Source: CAZAGD01 sp964484485 (lineage in GTDB: Bacteria > Desulfobacterota > SM23-61). Taken from it: a stretch of DNA of 38,075 nt. Position 1 is the first letter of the stretch, and every line of letters begins with the position of its first letter. The stretch is taken from assembly GCA_964484485.1 (NCBI GenBank), contig CAZAGD010000132.1, positions 1 to 38,075 of the forward strand. The letters run 5' to 3'. The notes under the pieces are model-generated. The model did not search any database and had not been told where the DNA came from. It was given only the letters and a program-made list of their open reading frames with translations. The position numbers were made by a program, and so were the translations under genes. Shown here in pieces: positions 1 to 7,351 of this stretch.

Positions 1-91
1 CAGGTGAAAGACGCCTTTCTAAGATAAGTCTCTTCAACTCTTGATAGGCTTGAGTTCCCAGAGAAAAATTTAACGTGACCACTTTCATCAT
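1..91 (-). CDS. GntR-family transcriptional regulator, N-terminal fragment (cut by window edge)
   Basis: Reading the minus strand from tandem ATG codons at 91 and 88 gives an open frame to the window edge. It begins MKVVTLNFSLG and continues TQAYQELKRLILERRLSP. The pattern Y-x-x-L-(K/R)-x-x-I-L-x-x-x-L-x-P is the first helix of the winged-helix DNA-binding domain of GntR regulators (FadR/FCD type), just before the usual Gly of 'L.PG'. Only about 29 residues are visible, so the effector domain and the target pathway are unknown. No clear SD precedes the ATGs. A strong promoter-like sequence and a 28-bp palindrome lie directly upstream, which suggests autoregulation. The family call rests on a short motif plus the operator-like palindrome. 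Confidence 0.6.
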   Translation of the reverse strand, partial: MMKVVTLNFSLGTQAYQELKRLILERRLSP

Positions 92-112
92 AATTTGGGG
101 CGTAAATTTCAA

Positions 113-151
113 TTTTGTATAATGTATACATTATACAAAAATTTTTGTCAA
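113..151 (-). promoter_or_regulatory. Promoter with 28-bp perfect palindromic operator for the GntR-type gene
   Basis: Positions 113-140 form a perfect palindrome with half-site TTTTGTATAATGTA. On the minus strand a consensus -35 TTGACA (151-146) is followed after 17 bp by TATACA (128-123), so the palindrome covers the -10. GntR/FCD regulators typically bind AT-rich palindromes of the form TTGTATACAA. The arrangement is as expected for an autorepressed promoter of the regulator at 1-91. A divergent target to the right is not obvious, because only repeats lie between 160 and 700. Confidence 0.65.
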
Positions 152-217
152 GTAATTTTTACGCAATCTCTGAATAAATCTTCTTAAAAAATTTGTAGGT
201 TATCGCTTTATGGGTAG

Positions 218-370
218 AATTATTAATGGCAGCATTAAATAAATGACCTCTGCCGTTCTTAACCCAACACCTTAACCCTCTTCCCACGCATGGGGAGAGT
301 CGATAAGATCTGACTACGAGGGGGAGAGTGGAGGATAAGTATAAATATTTAATTGCTCCGAGTAATAATT
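218..370. repeat. MITE-like repeat, family A, complete copy (about 153 bp)
   Basis: The left end AATTATTAATGGCAGCATTA and the right end, read on the other strand as AATTATTACTCGGAGCAATT, are imperfect terminal inverted repeats continuing into TAAATA. The interior holds a CATGGGGAGAGTCGATAA segment. A second copy is at 28111-28350, a left-end copy at 1071-1115 and a right-end copy at about 10707-10795. The element lies wholly in a gap between genes and has no convincing ORF. Non-autonomous mobile DNA is the simplest reading. I did not find a clear target-site duplication. Confidence 0.6.
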
Positions 371-372
371 GC

Positions 373-393
373 GGTAAGGGACAAGCCCTTACC
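373..393. repeat. GGTAAGGG/CCCTTACC hairpin next to the family A element
   Basis: GGTAAGGG (373-380) and CCCTTACC (386-393) form a perfect 8-bp stem with a 5-nt loop. A related GTAAGCCCTTGCCCCAC segment follows at 429-445. The same 'GGGCAAGGGCTTG' sequence type makes a larger hairpin inside the family A copy at 28143-28235, so it seems to travel with that family. There is no U-run, so a terminator is unlikely. Confidence 0.4.
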
Positions 394-472
394 CTACAAA
401 TGACCTTAGAAGATATTTTGGTAAGGTAGGTAAGCCCTTGCCCCACTCCATTTCGTAAAATTATTAAGCCTC

Positions 473-549
473 TAAATCCGCCCGCACCGATGGAAGAGCC
501 ACTGCCTCATGATTCTGAATGAATGCTTGCCTTTGGCCTGCCTCTGGCC
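473..549 (+). repeat. Family B repeat copy, remnant of a small ORF's 3' end
   Basis: This 77-bp stretch matches the reverse complement of 21098-21174 with 4 differences by eye. In frame it reads LNPPAPMEEPLPHDSE-stop (TGA at 520-522), the same peptide end as the 50-codon ORF at 21126-21278. One difference (CCG/CCA) is synonymous. The frame is open only from 430 and has no start codon, so this copy is a fragment. The DNA after the stop runs into GGCCTGCCTCTGGCC, the family B flanking motif. Confidence 0.55.
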
Positions 550-709
550 AATTATTCCTATTTCAACGCTGTCCTATTTTTAAAGAGCCTTTCTATCGCG
601 CCTGAATTACTTAAGAACTTTCCAAGTGATCAACGGTCAAAATAAAATTGAATTGATTTTTTAATGGGTGGTTGCTAATTTTAAAATAAAAAAGGAAAAA
701 TATAAGGCG

Positions 710-949
710 ATGAAGATCGAGGTTAAGCTCTTCGCTAATTTTCGGGAGTTTCTGCCACCAGGAAGCGATAAATATTCTTGCTTCTTAGAAGTAGAAGAAG
801 GAACAACAATAGGTCACGTATTAGAAAAATTAAAAATATCTCCTTCTCTACCCATGATCACTTTAGTTAACGGAGTTCATCGACAACTCACTGATCCTTT
901 AAGCCCTGGGGATGTCCTTAGTATATTCCCGCCAGTAGCAGGTGGATAA
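710..949 (+). CDS. MoaD/ThiS-family ubiquitin-like sulfur carrier protein
   Basis: A 79-residue protein starting MKIEVKLFANFREFLPP and ending PPVAGG, with the C-terminal Gly-Gly tail that MoaD/ThiS proteins use for thiocarboxylate formation by an E1-like adenylating enzyme. The (V/I)xxFANFREF start and LVNG...L.DGD-like 'LSPGDVLSIFPPVAGG' end fit the beta-grasp fold of MoaD. The ATG at 710 is preferred over an in-frame GTG at 668, because the product then has normal family length and starts directly in the first beta strand. No molybdopterin or thiamine partner gene lies next to it, so whether it serves molybdopterin, tungstopterin or another sulfur-transfer path is open. Repeats flank it on both sides. 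Confidence 0.8.
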   Translation: MKIEVKLFANFREFLPPGSDKYSCFLEVEEGTTIGHVLEKLKISPSLPMITLVNGVHRQLTDPLSPGDVLSIFPPVAGG

Positions 950-1070
950 CCTTTTCAGCATATTATATAGGGAACCTATTGGCCATATCTCATCTTTTCC
1001 AACTAAGACAAACTTTTTATCCTCAAATAATCGCCGGGACAAGGTTGGCTCTGTTTAAAAAGCTTAAAAA

Positions 1071-1200
1071 TATTAATGAGAGCGTTAAATAAATGAAATC
1101 GGCCGTTTTTAACCCCTCCCTATAACCATCTCACACGCCTAATACTGGGTCTCGCCATGGTGAGAATGAACCAGAGGCAGGCCAGAGGCAAGCCTTGGCC
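1071..1200. repeat. Partial family A repeat (left end) joined to family B motif
   Basis: 1071-1115 matches the left end of the family A copy at 221-265 (TATTAATG..AGC.TTAAATAAATGA, then GCCGTT.TTAACCC). A near-palindrome TCTCGCCATGGTGAGA follows at about 1150. From 1170 the sequence becomes CCAGAGGCAGGCCAGAGGCAAGCC, the family B motif, and the family A right end is absent. The 377-bp gap 950-1326 holds only this chimera and the tolQ translation start region. Confidence 0.5.
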
Positions 1201-1326
1201 CGACATAGATTTATCAGTTCAGGTTTAGATTCAAATTTAAAAATGATTGACGGTCATGAAAAAGTGTAGTTGACGGAAACCATTGAATTATATATATTTA
1301 AAAATAGGTTAGAAAAGGGGGCAAGA

Positions 1327-2094
1327 TTGAATTATATATTTTTTCAAGTTATGGGGCAGTTCTTTGCGGGCGAATTGGGTAGTGGTTTTCGGGGCAGTGT
1401 TATAGACCTGGTTCTTTATTCCGGGCCAGTGGTAAAAGGAGTTCTGGTAATCCTCCTCTTTTTTTCGGTCTTTTCTTGGGCAATTATCTTTTCAAAAATG
1501 CGTTTGATTAAACGAGCCGAAAAGGAGTCGCGGGCTTTTCTGCGCCTCTTTTGGGAAGGGAAGCAACTCTCTTCTATTTTTGCCGATTCCAAAAAGTTGC
1601 GATTTAGTCCCACTGCCGAAATTTTTCGGGCTGGCTATGTAGAACTGACTAAGCTTAGCCAAGCCACCCACAATCCAGAGAACCCGCGGAAAGAGGCTGA
1701 TCTGACTGCTTTGGGAATTGAGTTGAGCGGCATTGATAATATTAGCCGGGCTATGCGCCAAGCAGCCACTTCAGAAATGACTAAACTGGAAAGAGCCTTA
1801 GGGTTTTTAGCAACGACGGGTTCGACCACCCCTTTTATAGGTCTTTTCGGCACAGTGTGGGGAATCATGGACGCCTTTCGGGGGATCGGTTTGCGCGGGT
1901 CGGCTACTTTAGCGGTAGTCGCCCCAGGTATTTCGGAGGCTCTAATCGCTACAGCCGCGGGCTTAGCCGCGGCCATCCCAGCGGTGGTGGCTTATAATTA
2001 TTATATAAATAGGATCAAAGTATTGAGTGCCGAAATGGAAAATTTTTCGGCGGAATTTCTTAATATTGTCAAGAGGCACTTTTTGAAAGCTTAA
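1327..2094 (+). CDS. tolQ: TolQ, proton channel subunit of the Tol-Pal system
   Basis: MotA/TolQ/ExbB-family inner-membrane protein that, with TolR, forms the proton channel powering Tol-Pal outer-membrane constriction during division. Three hydrophobic segments are visible: one near the N-terminus (VLVILLFFSVFSWAIIFSK), one with the family signature (ATTGSTTPFIGLFGTVWGIM) and a third (ISEALIATAAGLAAAIPAVV). The large cytoplasmic loop lies between the first and second. The start is uncertain: a TTG at 1327 has AAAAGGGGG about 6 nt upstream, an ATG at 1351 has no SD, and a TTG at 1270 has none. From 1327 the protein has 255 residues, close to family length. First gene of the tol operon. Confidence 0.88.
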   Translation: MNYIFFQVMGQFFAGELGSGFRGSVIDLVLYSGPVVKGVLVILLFFSVFSWAIIFSKMRLIKRAEKESRAFLRLFWEGKQLSSIFADSKKLRFSPTAEIFRAGYVELTKLSQATHNPENPRKEADLTALGIELSGIDNISRAMRQAATSEMTKLERALGFLATTGSTTPFIGLFGTVWGIMDAFRGIGLRGSATLAVVAPGISEALIATAAGLAAAIPAVVAYNYYINRIKVLSAEMENFSAEFLNIVKRHFLKA

Positions 2095-2152
2095 ACAACG
2101 ACTCCCCATGGCTCGGGATTAAATTTTTTAAAATTTAAGGCCGAAATTAATT

Positions 2153-2566
2153 ATGCCAGCTTCCCAAGGTGAAAATAGGGTAATGAGCGAGATCAATGTT
2201 ACTCCCTTAGTGGATGTAATCTTGGTCTTGTTAATAATTTTTATGGTCACGGCGCCGATGATGCAACAAGGAATTGATGTTGACCTGCCGCAGACTACTT
2301 CCAAACCAATTGAAGGACAAGAGGAACGAATCGTAATTACTATAAATGCCAAGCAAGAGGTTTTCATTAACCAAGAAAAGGTTGATCCTTTATTATTACG
2401 GCGCAAACTCCAACAATCAGGAGCCGCTAAATTAAATCGGGAGGTATTGTTACGGGCTGACCGCCGCGTACCATATGGGTTTGTAGTGCAGACTATGGCG
2501 GAAATTAAAAATGCGGGGATTGAGAAATTGGGCATGGTCACTGAACCTTTAGTGGAAAAGAAATGA
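2153..2566 (+). CDS. tolR: TolR, ExbD/TolR-family channel partner
   Basis: A 137-residue inner-membrane protein with one N-terminal transmembrane helix (PLVDVILVLLIIFMVTAPM) and a periplasmic domain, the normal TolR layout. Asp21 within 'NVTPLVDV' is the conserved ion-translocating acid of the family. It follows tolQ by 58 bp and its TGA stop overlaps the ATG of the next gene by 4 bp (ATGA), implying translational coupling. ExbD would look similar, but the tolB and pal genes downstream fix it as TolR. Confidence 0.92.
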   Translation: MPASQGENRVMSEINVTPLVDVILVLLIIFMVTAPMMQQGIDVDLPQTTSKPIEGQEERIVITINAKQEVFINQEKVDPLLLRRKLQQSGAAKLNREVLLRADRRVPYGFVVQTMAEIKNAGIEKLGMVTEPLVEKK

Positions 2567-3438
2567 AGACCTCTCCCAATTTGTATATCCAACAACAGCT
2601 CAGCTATTCCCCGGCAATGGGGAAGATGTTGGTGGTGTCCTTATGCCTGCATGTTTTAGCTGTAGCCGCTATGCTGTTCCTCCCCAACTTGGCTTCGCAA
2701 AGAACCTTTTACTCTCCCGTGTATTCTGTCCGTCTGGTAAGCCTGCCGCCCAGTCTACCGGCCATTAAAGAACCGGCAGGGGCGAAGAGTGTGCTGCCTT
2801 CTGCTCCCGCTAAGGCCCGGGAGGAGATAAAAACTAAAGAAAAAGAAAAACCTATTTCTTTAGCTCCCCCAAAGAAAGAAGAAGAAACTCAAAAGAAAAT
2901 AGAAGAAGCTATTGCCAAGATTCGCCAGCGCCAGGAAGAAAAGAGCTTAGAGACAGCCATTGAACGCTTGCGCAGGCAAAAGGAAGAAAAGAATGTAGAA
3001 GAGGCCATCGAGCGGATCCGCAGCTCTAAAGAAGCAGAACAGATAAATTCAGCAATCGAAGGAATTCGTCATCGGGTAACTATTGGGAGCAGTGGGGCCA
3101 CGGAATCAAATGTAGGAGCAAGTGCGGCTTCGGCGGGAGTTATGTCTATTAAGCATAAGCTTTATTATAATTTAATATGGCAGCGGATTCGCAGTGTTTG
3201 GGTACTTCCGGAAGAAGCTTTACGGGGAAAAAAGAATTTAGAAACAATCATCGCTATCCGCATCGCCAAAGATGGCCAGATTGAGGAGATTTATTTTGAA
3301 AAAAAGTCGGGGAATCCGCATTTGGATGAATCTTGTTTACGCGCGATCAAAAAAGCAAATCCTTTGCCGCCTTTACCGCCAGGCCTGGAAGGGGATAAAT
3401 TAGATTTAGGTGTGCGCTTCACGCCGGCAGAACTTTAG
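2563..3438 (+). CDS. tolA: TolA/TonB-type energy transducer
   Basis: A 291-residue protein built like TolA: short cytoplasmic start, one membrane helix (about residues 20-41), a long charged periplasmic helix, and a C-terminal TonB/TolA-like domain (about 195-291, with 'YYNLIWQRIRSVWVLPEE' and 'HLDESCLRAIKKANPLPPLP'). The helical region contains four 16-residue units beginning IEEAIAKIR, LETAIERLR, VEEAIERIR and INSAIEGIR. It would link TolQR to TolB/Pal at the outer membrane. The C-terminal domain is closer to the TonB fold than to classical E. coli TolA, as is common outside Gammaproteobacteria, so the tolA name rests on operon position. Confidence 0.85.
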   Translation: MKTSPNLYIQQQLSYSPAMGKMLVVSLCLHVLAVAAMLFLPNLASQRTFYSPVYSVRLVSLPPSLPAIKEPAGAKSVLPSAPAKAREEIKTKEKEKPISLAPPKKEEETQKKIEEAIAKIRQRQEEKSLETAIERLRRQKEEKNVEEAIERIRSSKEAEQINSAIEGIRHRVTIGSSGATESNVGASAASAGVMSIKHKLYYNLIWQRIRSVWVLPEEALRGKKNLETIIAIRIAKDGQIEEIYFEKKSGNPHLDESCLRAIKKANPLPPLPPGLEGDKLDLGVRFTPAEL

Positions 3439-3447
3439 GGATAACTA

Positions 3448-4791
3448 ATGAAAAAATTATTTATTTTCGCTGTGGGCTTTTTTATTTTCTTAACCTGGGG
3501 AATGGAAAGATTGGCCGCCAAGATTTATATTGACATTCGCTCGCCTTCTTTCCGCAAATTTCCCATTGCTATTGAACCTTTTTCAACTCCCTACCTGCCG
3601 CAGGCAGAGATGAAGTTAGGGGAACGGGCTACGGAGATTTTAAATAGCGATTTAAATCTTTGCGGCTTTTTTTCCCTTTTAGACCTCAAAGATTTGGACC
3701 CCCAAAGGATAACGCCCTTTTCTTCTCCAAAATCTGGTTTTCCAGGCAAAAATTTGGAAGAAGCATACTTCCAAAAAGTGGCCCAGATAGGTGCCGAGGC
3801 TTTGATTCAAGGGGAGATTACTTACCAAAATAATACTTTAACCTTAGAAGCCCGCCTTTACGACGTAATTAAAAAAGAACTGATTGTGGGCAAAAGATAC
3901 ATCGGAGAAATTTCTGACCTCTCCCGCATGGTGCATCGTTTTGCCAATGAAGTTGTTTTAGCTCTCACGGGGGAGCCAAGTTTTTTTCAGACGAAAATTG
4001 TTTTTGTTTCCGCCTTAAAGGGACACAAAGAAATATACCTCATGGATTTTGATGGTCGCAACCAACGACAGTTAACTAAACATCAATCCATCTGTTTGTC
4101 TCCCCGTTTTTCTCCAGAAGGAGAACATATTGTTTTCACGTCTTATAAAATGGGTAATCCAGATCTTTATTTAAAAGATTTACGGAATGGGGAAGAAAAA
4201 CGCATCTCCTCTTTTCCGGGATTGAACATCTCTCCTTCTTGGTCTCCAGATGGAAAACGTTTAGCCCTGACTTTGAGCAAAGATGGTAATCCAGAAATTT
4301 ATTCGATGAATATTGACGGCTCGGGTTTAACCAGGTTAACCGACCACCCGGCCATTGATGTTTCACCTTCGTGGTCCCCTGATGGGAAGAGATTAGCTTT
4401 TGTTTCTAATCGGGGAGGCACCCCACAGATTTACCTCCTGGACCTGGCTAGCAGAGAAGTACAAAGACTCACCTTTGAAGGCAAATATAATACTCATCCT
4501 GCTTGGTCACCCCGGGGTGATTTAATAGCCTTTGATTCTCTGATCGATGGCAACCATAATATATGTCTCATTCGTCCTGACGGGACGGGCTTCCGCATTT
4601 TAACTGCCAACATGGGTAGATGCGAAACGCCATCTTGGTCTCCTGATGGACGGCACTTAGTCTTTAGTTCCAACCGGGAGGGGGGACCTCATTTATATAT
4701 AATAAATTTAGAAGGAACTCAAATAAAAAGGTTGACATTTTCCCCGGGAAGTGATACATATCCTAATTGGTCGCCACGTTTCAAAGATTAG
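3448..4791 (+). CDS. tolB: TolB, periplasmic beta-propeller protein
   Basis: A 447-residue exported protein with a cleavable signal peptide (MKKLFIFAVGFFIFLTW...AAK). An N-terminal alpha/beta domain (about 25-170, including GAEALIQGEITYQ) is followed by a beta-propeller with repeated 'SPSWSPDGKRLA' and 'DLYLKDL/EIYSMNIDG' blades. This is standard TolB, which binds Pal and is displaced by TolA. It begins 10 bp after tolA, in the same operon. Confidence 0.95.
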   Translation: MKKLFIFAVGFFIFLTWGMERLAAKIYIDIRSPSFRKFPIAIEPFSTPYLPQAEMKLGERATEILNSDLNLCGFFSLLDLKDLDPQRITPFSSPKSGFPGKNLEEAYFQKVAQIGAEALIQGEITYQNNTLTLEARLYDVIKKELIVGKRYIGEISDLSRMVHRFANEVVLALTGEPSFFQTKIVFVSALKGHKEIYLMDFDGRNQRQLTKHQSICLSPRFSPEGEHIVFTSYKMGNPDLYLKDLRNGEEKRISSFPGLNISPSWSPDGKRLALTLSKDGNPEIYSMNIDGSGLTRLTDHPAIDVSPSWSPDGKRLAFVSNRGGTPQIYLLDLASREVQRLTFEGKYNTHPAWSPRGDLIAFDSLIDGNHNICLIRPDGTGFRILTANMGRCETPSWSPDGRHLVFSSNREGGPHLYIINLEGTQIKRLTFSPGSDTYPNWSPRFKD

Positions 4792-4844
4792 TTAGATAGA
4801 AAAAGGCCTTTTTTATTCAAAATTCTTAAAATAAGGAGGAAGAG

Positions 4845-5483
4845 ATGAAGAGTTCGAAAATATGGTTAGTTATCTTGGTTTCTTTTGTGGCCCTGGCGTT
4901 TGTCGCCACGGGATGTGCTAAGAAGCAAGTAGTTAAAGAAGATGCGGCTGGCTTACCGAAGGCCGAAGCTAAGAAAGAAGCACCAGCTCCAGCCCCCGCA
5001 CCTGCTCCGGCCCCAGCGCCGGCTCCGGCTGCCCCAGTTCCAACCCCCGCTCCGACTCCGGCTCCGGCTGCCCCAACTCCTGCACCTACCCCTGCCCCAG
5101 CTCCTAAAGTAGAAGCTGCGCCGCCCAAGCCTGCTGCAGAACCAATAGATTTGGCCAGTTTACGCATTCAATTTGCTTTTGATGATTATACCCTATCTAC
5201 CAAAGCCAAAGAGAACTTAGAAAAATTGGCTACTTGGATGTCCAAAAATCCCAATGAAAAAATTCAGATTGAAGGCCACACTTGTGATATCGGTACTTCA
5301 GAATATAACTTGGCCTTGGGCGAGCGGCGAGCAAATAGTGCCAAAAAATATTTAGAAGGACTGGGAATTTCTCCAGCGCGCATTTCGACTATAAGTTATG
5401 GAGAGGAAAGACCGGCCGTACCCAACACCGACGAGAATAATCGCTCTAAAAACCGTCGTGATGAATTTGTGAAAATAAAATAA
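4845..5483 (+). CDS. pal: Pal, peptidoglycan-associated lipoprotein
   Basis: A 212-residue outer-membrane lipoprotein. The signal peptide ends in the lipobox FVATGC (Cys24). Residues about 50-95 are an Ala-Pro-rich flexible linker, encoded by a highly repetitive GC-rich run (about 4983-5104). Residues about 105-212 form an OmpA-like peptidoglycan-binding domain with 'IQIEGHTCDIGTSEYNLALGERRA' and 'NRSKNRRDEFV'; the usual 'GHTD' Asp appears here as GHTCD. A strong SD (AAGGAGGAAGAG) precedes the ATG. The linker is longer than in typical Pal and, being repetitive, may vary in length between strains. Confidence 0.94.
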   Translation: MKSSKIWLVILVSFVALAFVATGCAKKQVVKEDAAGLPKAEAKKEAPAPAPAPAPAPAPAPAAPVPTPAPTPAPAAPTPAPTPAPAPKVEAAPPKPAAEPIDLASLRIQFAFDDYTLSTKAKENLEKLATWMSKNPNEKIQIEGHTCDIGTSEYNLALGERRANSAKKYLEGLGISPARISTISYGEERPAVPNTDENNRSKNRRDEFVKIK

Positions 5484-5500
5484 GTGATCAGAAATTTGTG

Positions 5501-5524
5501 GCCCTCTCTTTTACCGGAGAGGGC
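5501..5524 (+). other. Stem-loop between pal and cpoB
   Basis: GCCCTCTC (5501-5508) pairs perfectly with GAGAGGGC (5517-5524) across an 8-nt loop, and AAATTT lies on both sides. There is no clear U-run, so it more likely acts as an RNA stabiliser or partial attenuator setting pal above cpoB than as a full terminator. Its position argues that cpoB starts at 5541 rather than at the upstream GTG at 5484. Confidence 0.45.
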
Positions 5525-5540
5525 AAATTTAAAATTAATT

Positions 5541-6560
5541 ATGCCCAAAACAGCAAAAATTATTTTATTGATAGTTTCCTTATGCTTCGTTTTTCAAGGG
5601 TGTGCCTCCCAGAGTGACTTAGAGAATCTGCAGCGGGACACTAACAATAATACCAAGGAAATTCTGGCCCTGCAGCGCAATCTCTATGACTTCAACACAG
5701 AATTAAAAAATATTTCTAACAGACTGGATTCCTTGAGTAGAAGAACTGAAGAATTACGCCGAGAAGTCACCGCTCTTTCTACCGAAACCAAAGCAAAGTT
5801 TGCCTCTATGGAAAAAGAGGTAGAAGTGGCCAGTCAGCCGATGCGCCGCTATCAAGCAGATCTGGGGGCGCGGATAGATAAATTGCAGATGGATTTGCAG
5901 AATTTAACGGGACGATTTGAGGAGACTAAATATTTTGCCCAAAAATCATTTGGCGAGACTAAAGAAATTCGCGACACCTACCAACGGCGATTAGAAGAAT
6001 TAGAAAAGCGGGTCGAGGCCTTAAATAAAAGTTTAGAAAATTGGGAAAAGAAAGCAGGGGCACCAGAAAAGGAGAATAAAGAAGTAAAGAAGGAAGAAAA
6101 ACCGCTTAGCGAACAGCCTAAAGTAGAGGAAAAAGTGCCACCTGCTAAAGAAGCAAAAGTAGAAGCCACTCCCGAAAAGCCTCCGGCCACTCCCGAAGAG
6201 GCTTATAAAAGAGCCTATGATCAGTTTACTAAAGGCGACATAGGAAGCGCCAAAGAAGGTTTCAAAAAATTTTTGGAAGCCTACCCCAAATCTAAATTAG
6301 CGGAAAATGCCCATTATTGGTTAGGAGAATGCTATTTTGCCGAAAAGAAGTATGAGGAAGCTATTTTAGAGTTCGACGAAGTTATCAAAAAATACCCCAA
6401 AGGGAACAAAGTTCCCGATGCCTTGTATCGGCAAGGACTGGCTTTTTTAGAGATGAAGGACACTATTAATGCCAAGCTAATCTTGCGTGAAGTTATCAAG
6501 CGATTTCCTAAATCCGACCAAGCCAATCGCGCCCGCAAAAAACTGCAGGAAATTGGTTAG
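5541..6560 (+). CDS. cpoB: CpoB/YbgF, Tol-Pal associated TPR lipoprotein
   Basis: With the ATG at 5541 the protein has 339 residues and a lipoprotein signal ending FVFQGC (Cys21). An N-terminal coiled coil (about 28-165, many heptad L/I and E/K/R) follows, then a charged Lys/Glu/Pro linker. Three TPR units form the C-terminus (from PEEAYKRAYDQFTKGD to the end). This is the domain order of YbgF/CpoB, which coordinates Tol with peptidoglycan synthesis at division. In E. coli the protein is soluble and periplasmic; a lipoprotein form is the noteworthy difference. Last gene of the tol operon; the next gene converges 23 bp away. Confidence 0.88.
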   Translation: MPKTAKIILLIVSLCFVFQGCASQSDLENLQRDTNNNTKEILALQRNLYDFNTELKNISNRLDSLSRRTEELRREVTALSTETKAKFASMEKEVEVASQPMRRYQADLGARIDKLQMDLQNLTGRFEETKYFAQKSFGETKEIRDTYQRRLEELEKRVEALNKSLENWEKKAGAPEKENKEVKKEEKPLSEQPKVEEKVPPAKEAKVEATPEKPPATPEEAYKRAYDQFTKGDIGSAKEGFKKFLEAYPKSKLAENAHYWLGECYFAEKKYEEAILEFDEVIKKYPKGNKVPDALYRQGLAFLEMKDTINAKLILREVIKRFPKSDQANRARKKLQEIG

Positions 6561-6583
6561 TCTCAATTTTATCTTTCCGCAAT

Positions 6584-7351
6584 TCATTCTAAATAGATAA
6601 TTTTAGCTCCGCGAGGAATAGGCAAATGAAAATCATCTTTTTCCCAAGAGGGATTAAGGAAAATCTCTTTGTATTCAACTTGGACGCGGTTGTTTAAGGA
6701 AATATACTGAATTTTGTGGGGAAAGATTTCTTTGTGGATCTGTTGAAATTCGGCAAAGGTCATTTGGTAAATTAATTCCTCAGCGTATAATTCTACCCGA
6801 TGAATAAGGAGATCTTCGGGATCGATCCACAGCAGTTGGCGCCTGTTCGGGGAGCTTTGCTGAAGCTCTAAAATCCATAGGTAGGCCGATTTAGATTTAT
6901 AAACTGTAGCTGTGTCATGAATAATAAGCGGAGGGCTTCCTAAGAATAAAGAAACTATTTCGTCCAGACTCAGCGAGAAGGGCAGCAAATTTGAAATAGA
7001 CTGAGAATTTGCTGGTCCCCAATAATATTTGTTTTCCCCGGGGTGGTATATTTTTATTTCTGCTCCGTCGCTCACTAAATAAAGTTGAGGCGTACCTAAA
7101 GGACTTAAACTTTCCACTCGCAACCATGCTGGCTGGCGGAAGAAGAGAACGTGGTCGCTGGTTAAAGATTTATCTTGCTTAATAATACGCACTCGGGCTA
7201 ATCCCTTTAATCCGCTAATTTTTTGGGCGCGAATTCTAAGTTGATCAAGAAGAAATTTAGGTTCCGGTTTTTCCGGAGGTAGGAGACGAGGAGGAACGCA
7301 ACTGGCTAAGAAAAAAAATAACGCCAGGAAGAAGAAAAAAATTTTGGTCAT
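6584..7351 (-). CDS. LolB-like/DUF4292-type outer-membrane lipoprotein
   Basis: A 255-residue lipoprotein with signal peptide and lipobox FFLASC (Cys18). The mature part begins with a Pro-rich tether and then has a beta-rich domain with 'GLKGLARVRI', 'WLRVESLSPLGTPQLYLVSDG' and 'IKIYHPGENKYYWG'. This resembles the DUF4292/LolB half-barrel that carries lipoproteins or hydrophobic ligands. Its ATG overlaps the stop of the upstream TPR lipoprotein gene by 4 bp, so the two are co-translated. A role in outer-membrane lipoprotein or lipid handling is inferred from fold resemblance. Confidence 0.7.
   Translation of the reverse strand: MTKIFFFFLALFFFLASCVPPRLLPPEKPEPKFLLDQLRIRAQKISGLKGLARVRIIKQDKSLTSDHVLFFRQPAWLRVESLSPLGTPQLYLVSDGAEIKIYHPGENKYYWGPANSQSISNLLPFSLSLDEIVSLFLGSPPLIIHDTATVYKSKSAYLWILELQQSSPNRRQLLWIDPEDLLIHRVELYAEELIYQMTFAEFQQIHKEIFPHKIQYISLNNRVQVEYKEIFLNPSWEKDDFHLPIPRGAKIIYLE

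Noticed and set aside
159..446. Minus-strand 95-codon ORF
   Set aside because: It runs through the family A repeat and hairpins, has no SD, and resembles no protein family.
4802..4816. Terminator after tolB (AAAAAGGCCTTTTTT)
   Set aside because: The palindrome has no loop and a weak A-T stem, and pal directly downstream is expected in the same operon.
4826..5167. Minus-strand ORF of Gly-Ala repeats
   Set aside because: It is the antisense of the Ala-Pro linker of pal and has no independent support.
5484..5540. Upstream GTG start for cpoB
   Set aside because: It would place the lipoprotein signal internally and translate through the stem-loop at 5501-5524.
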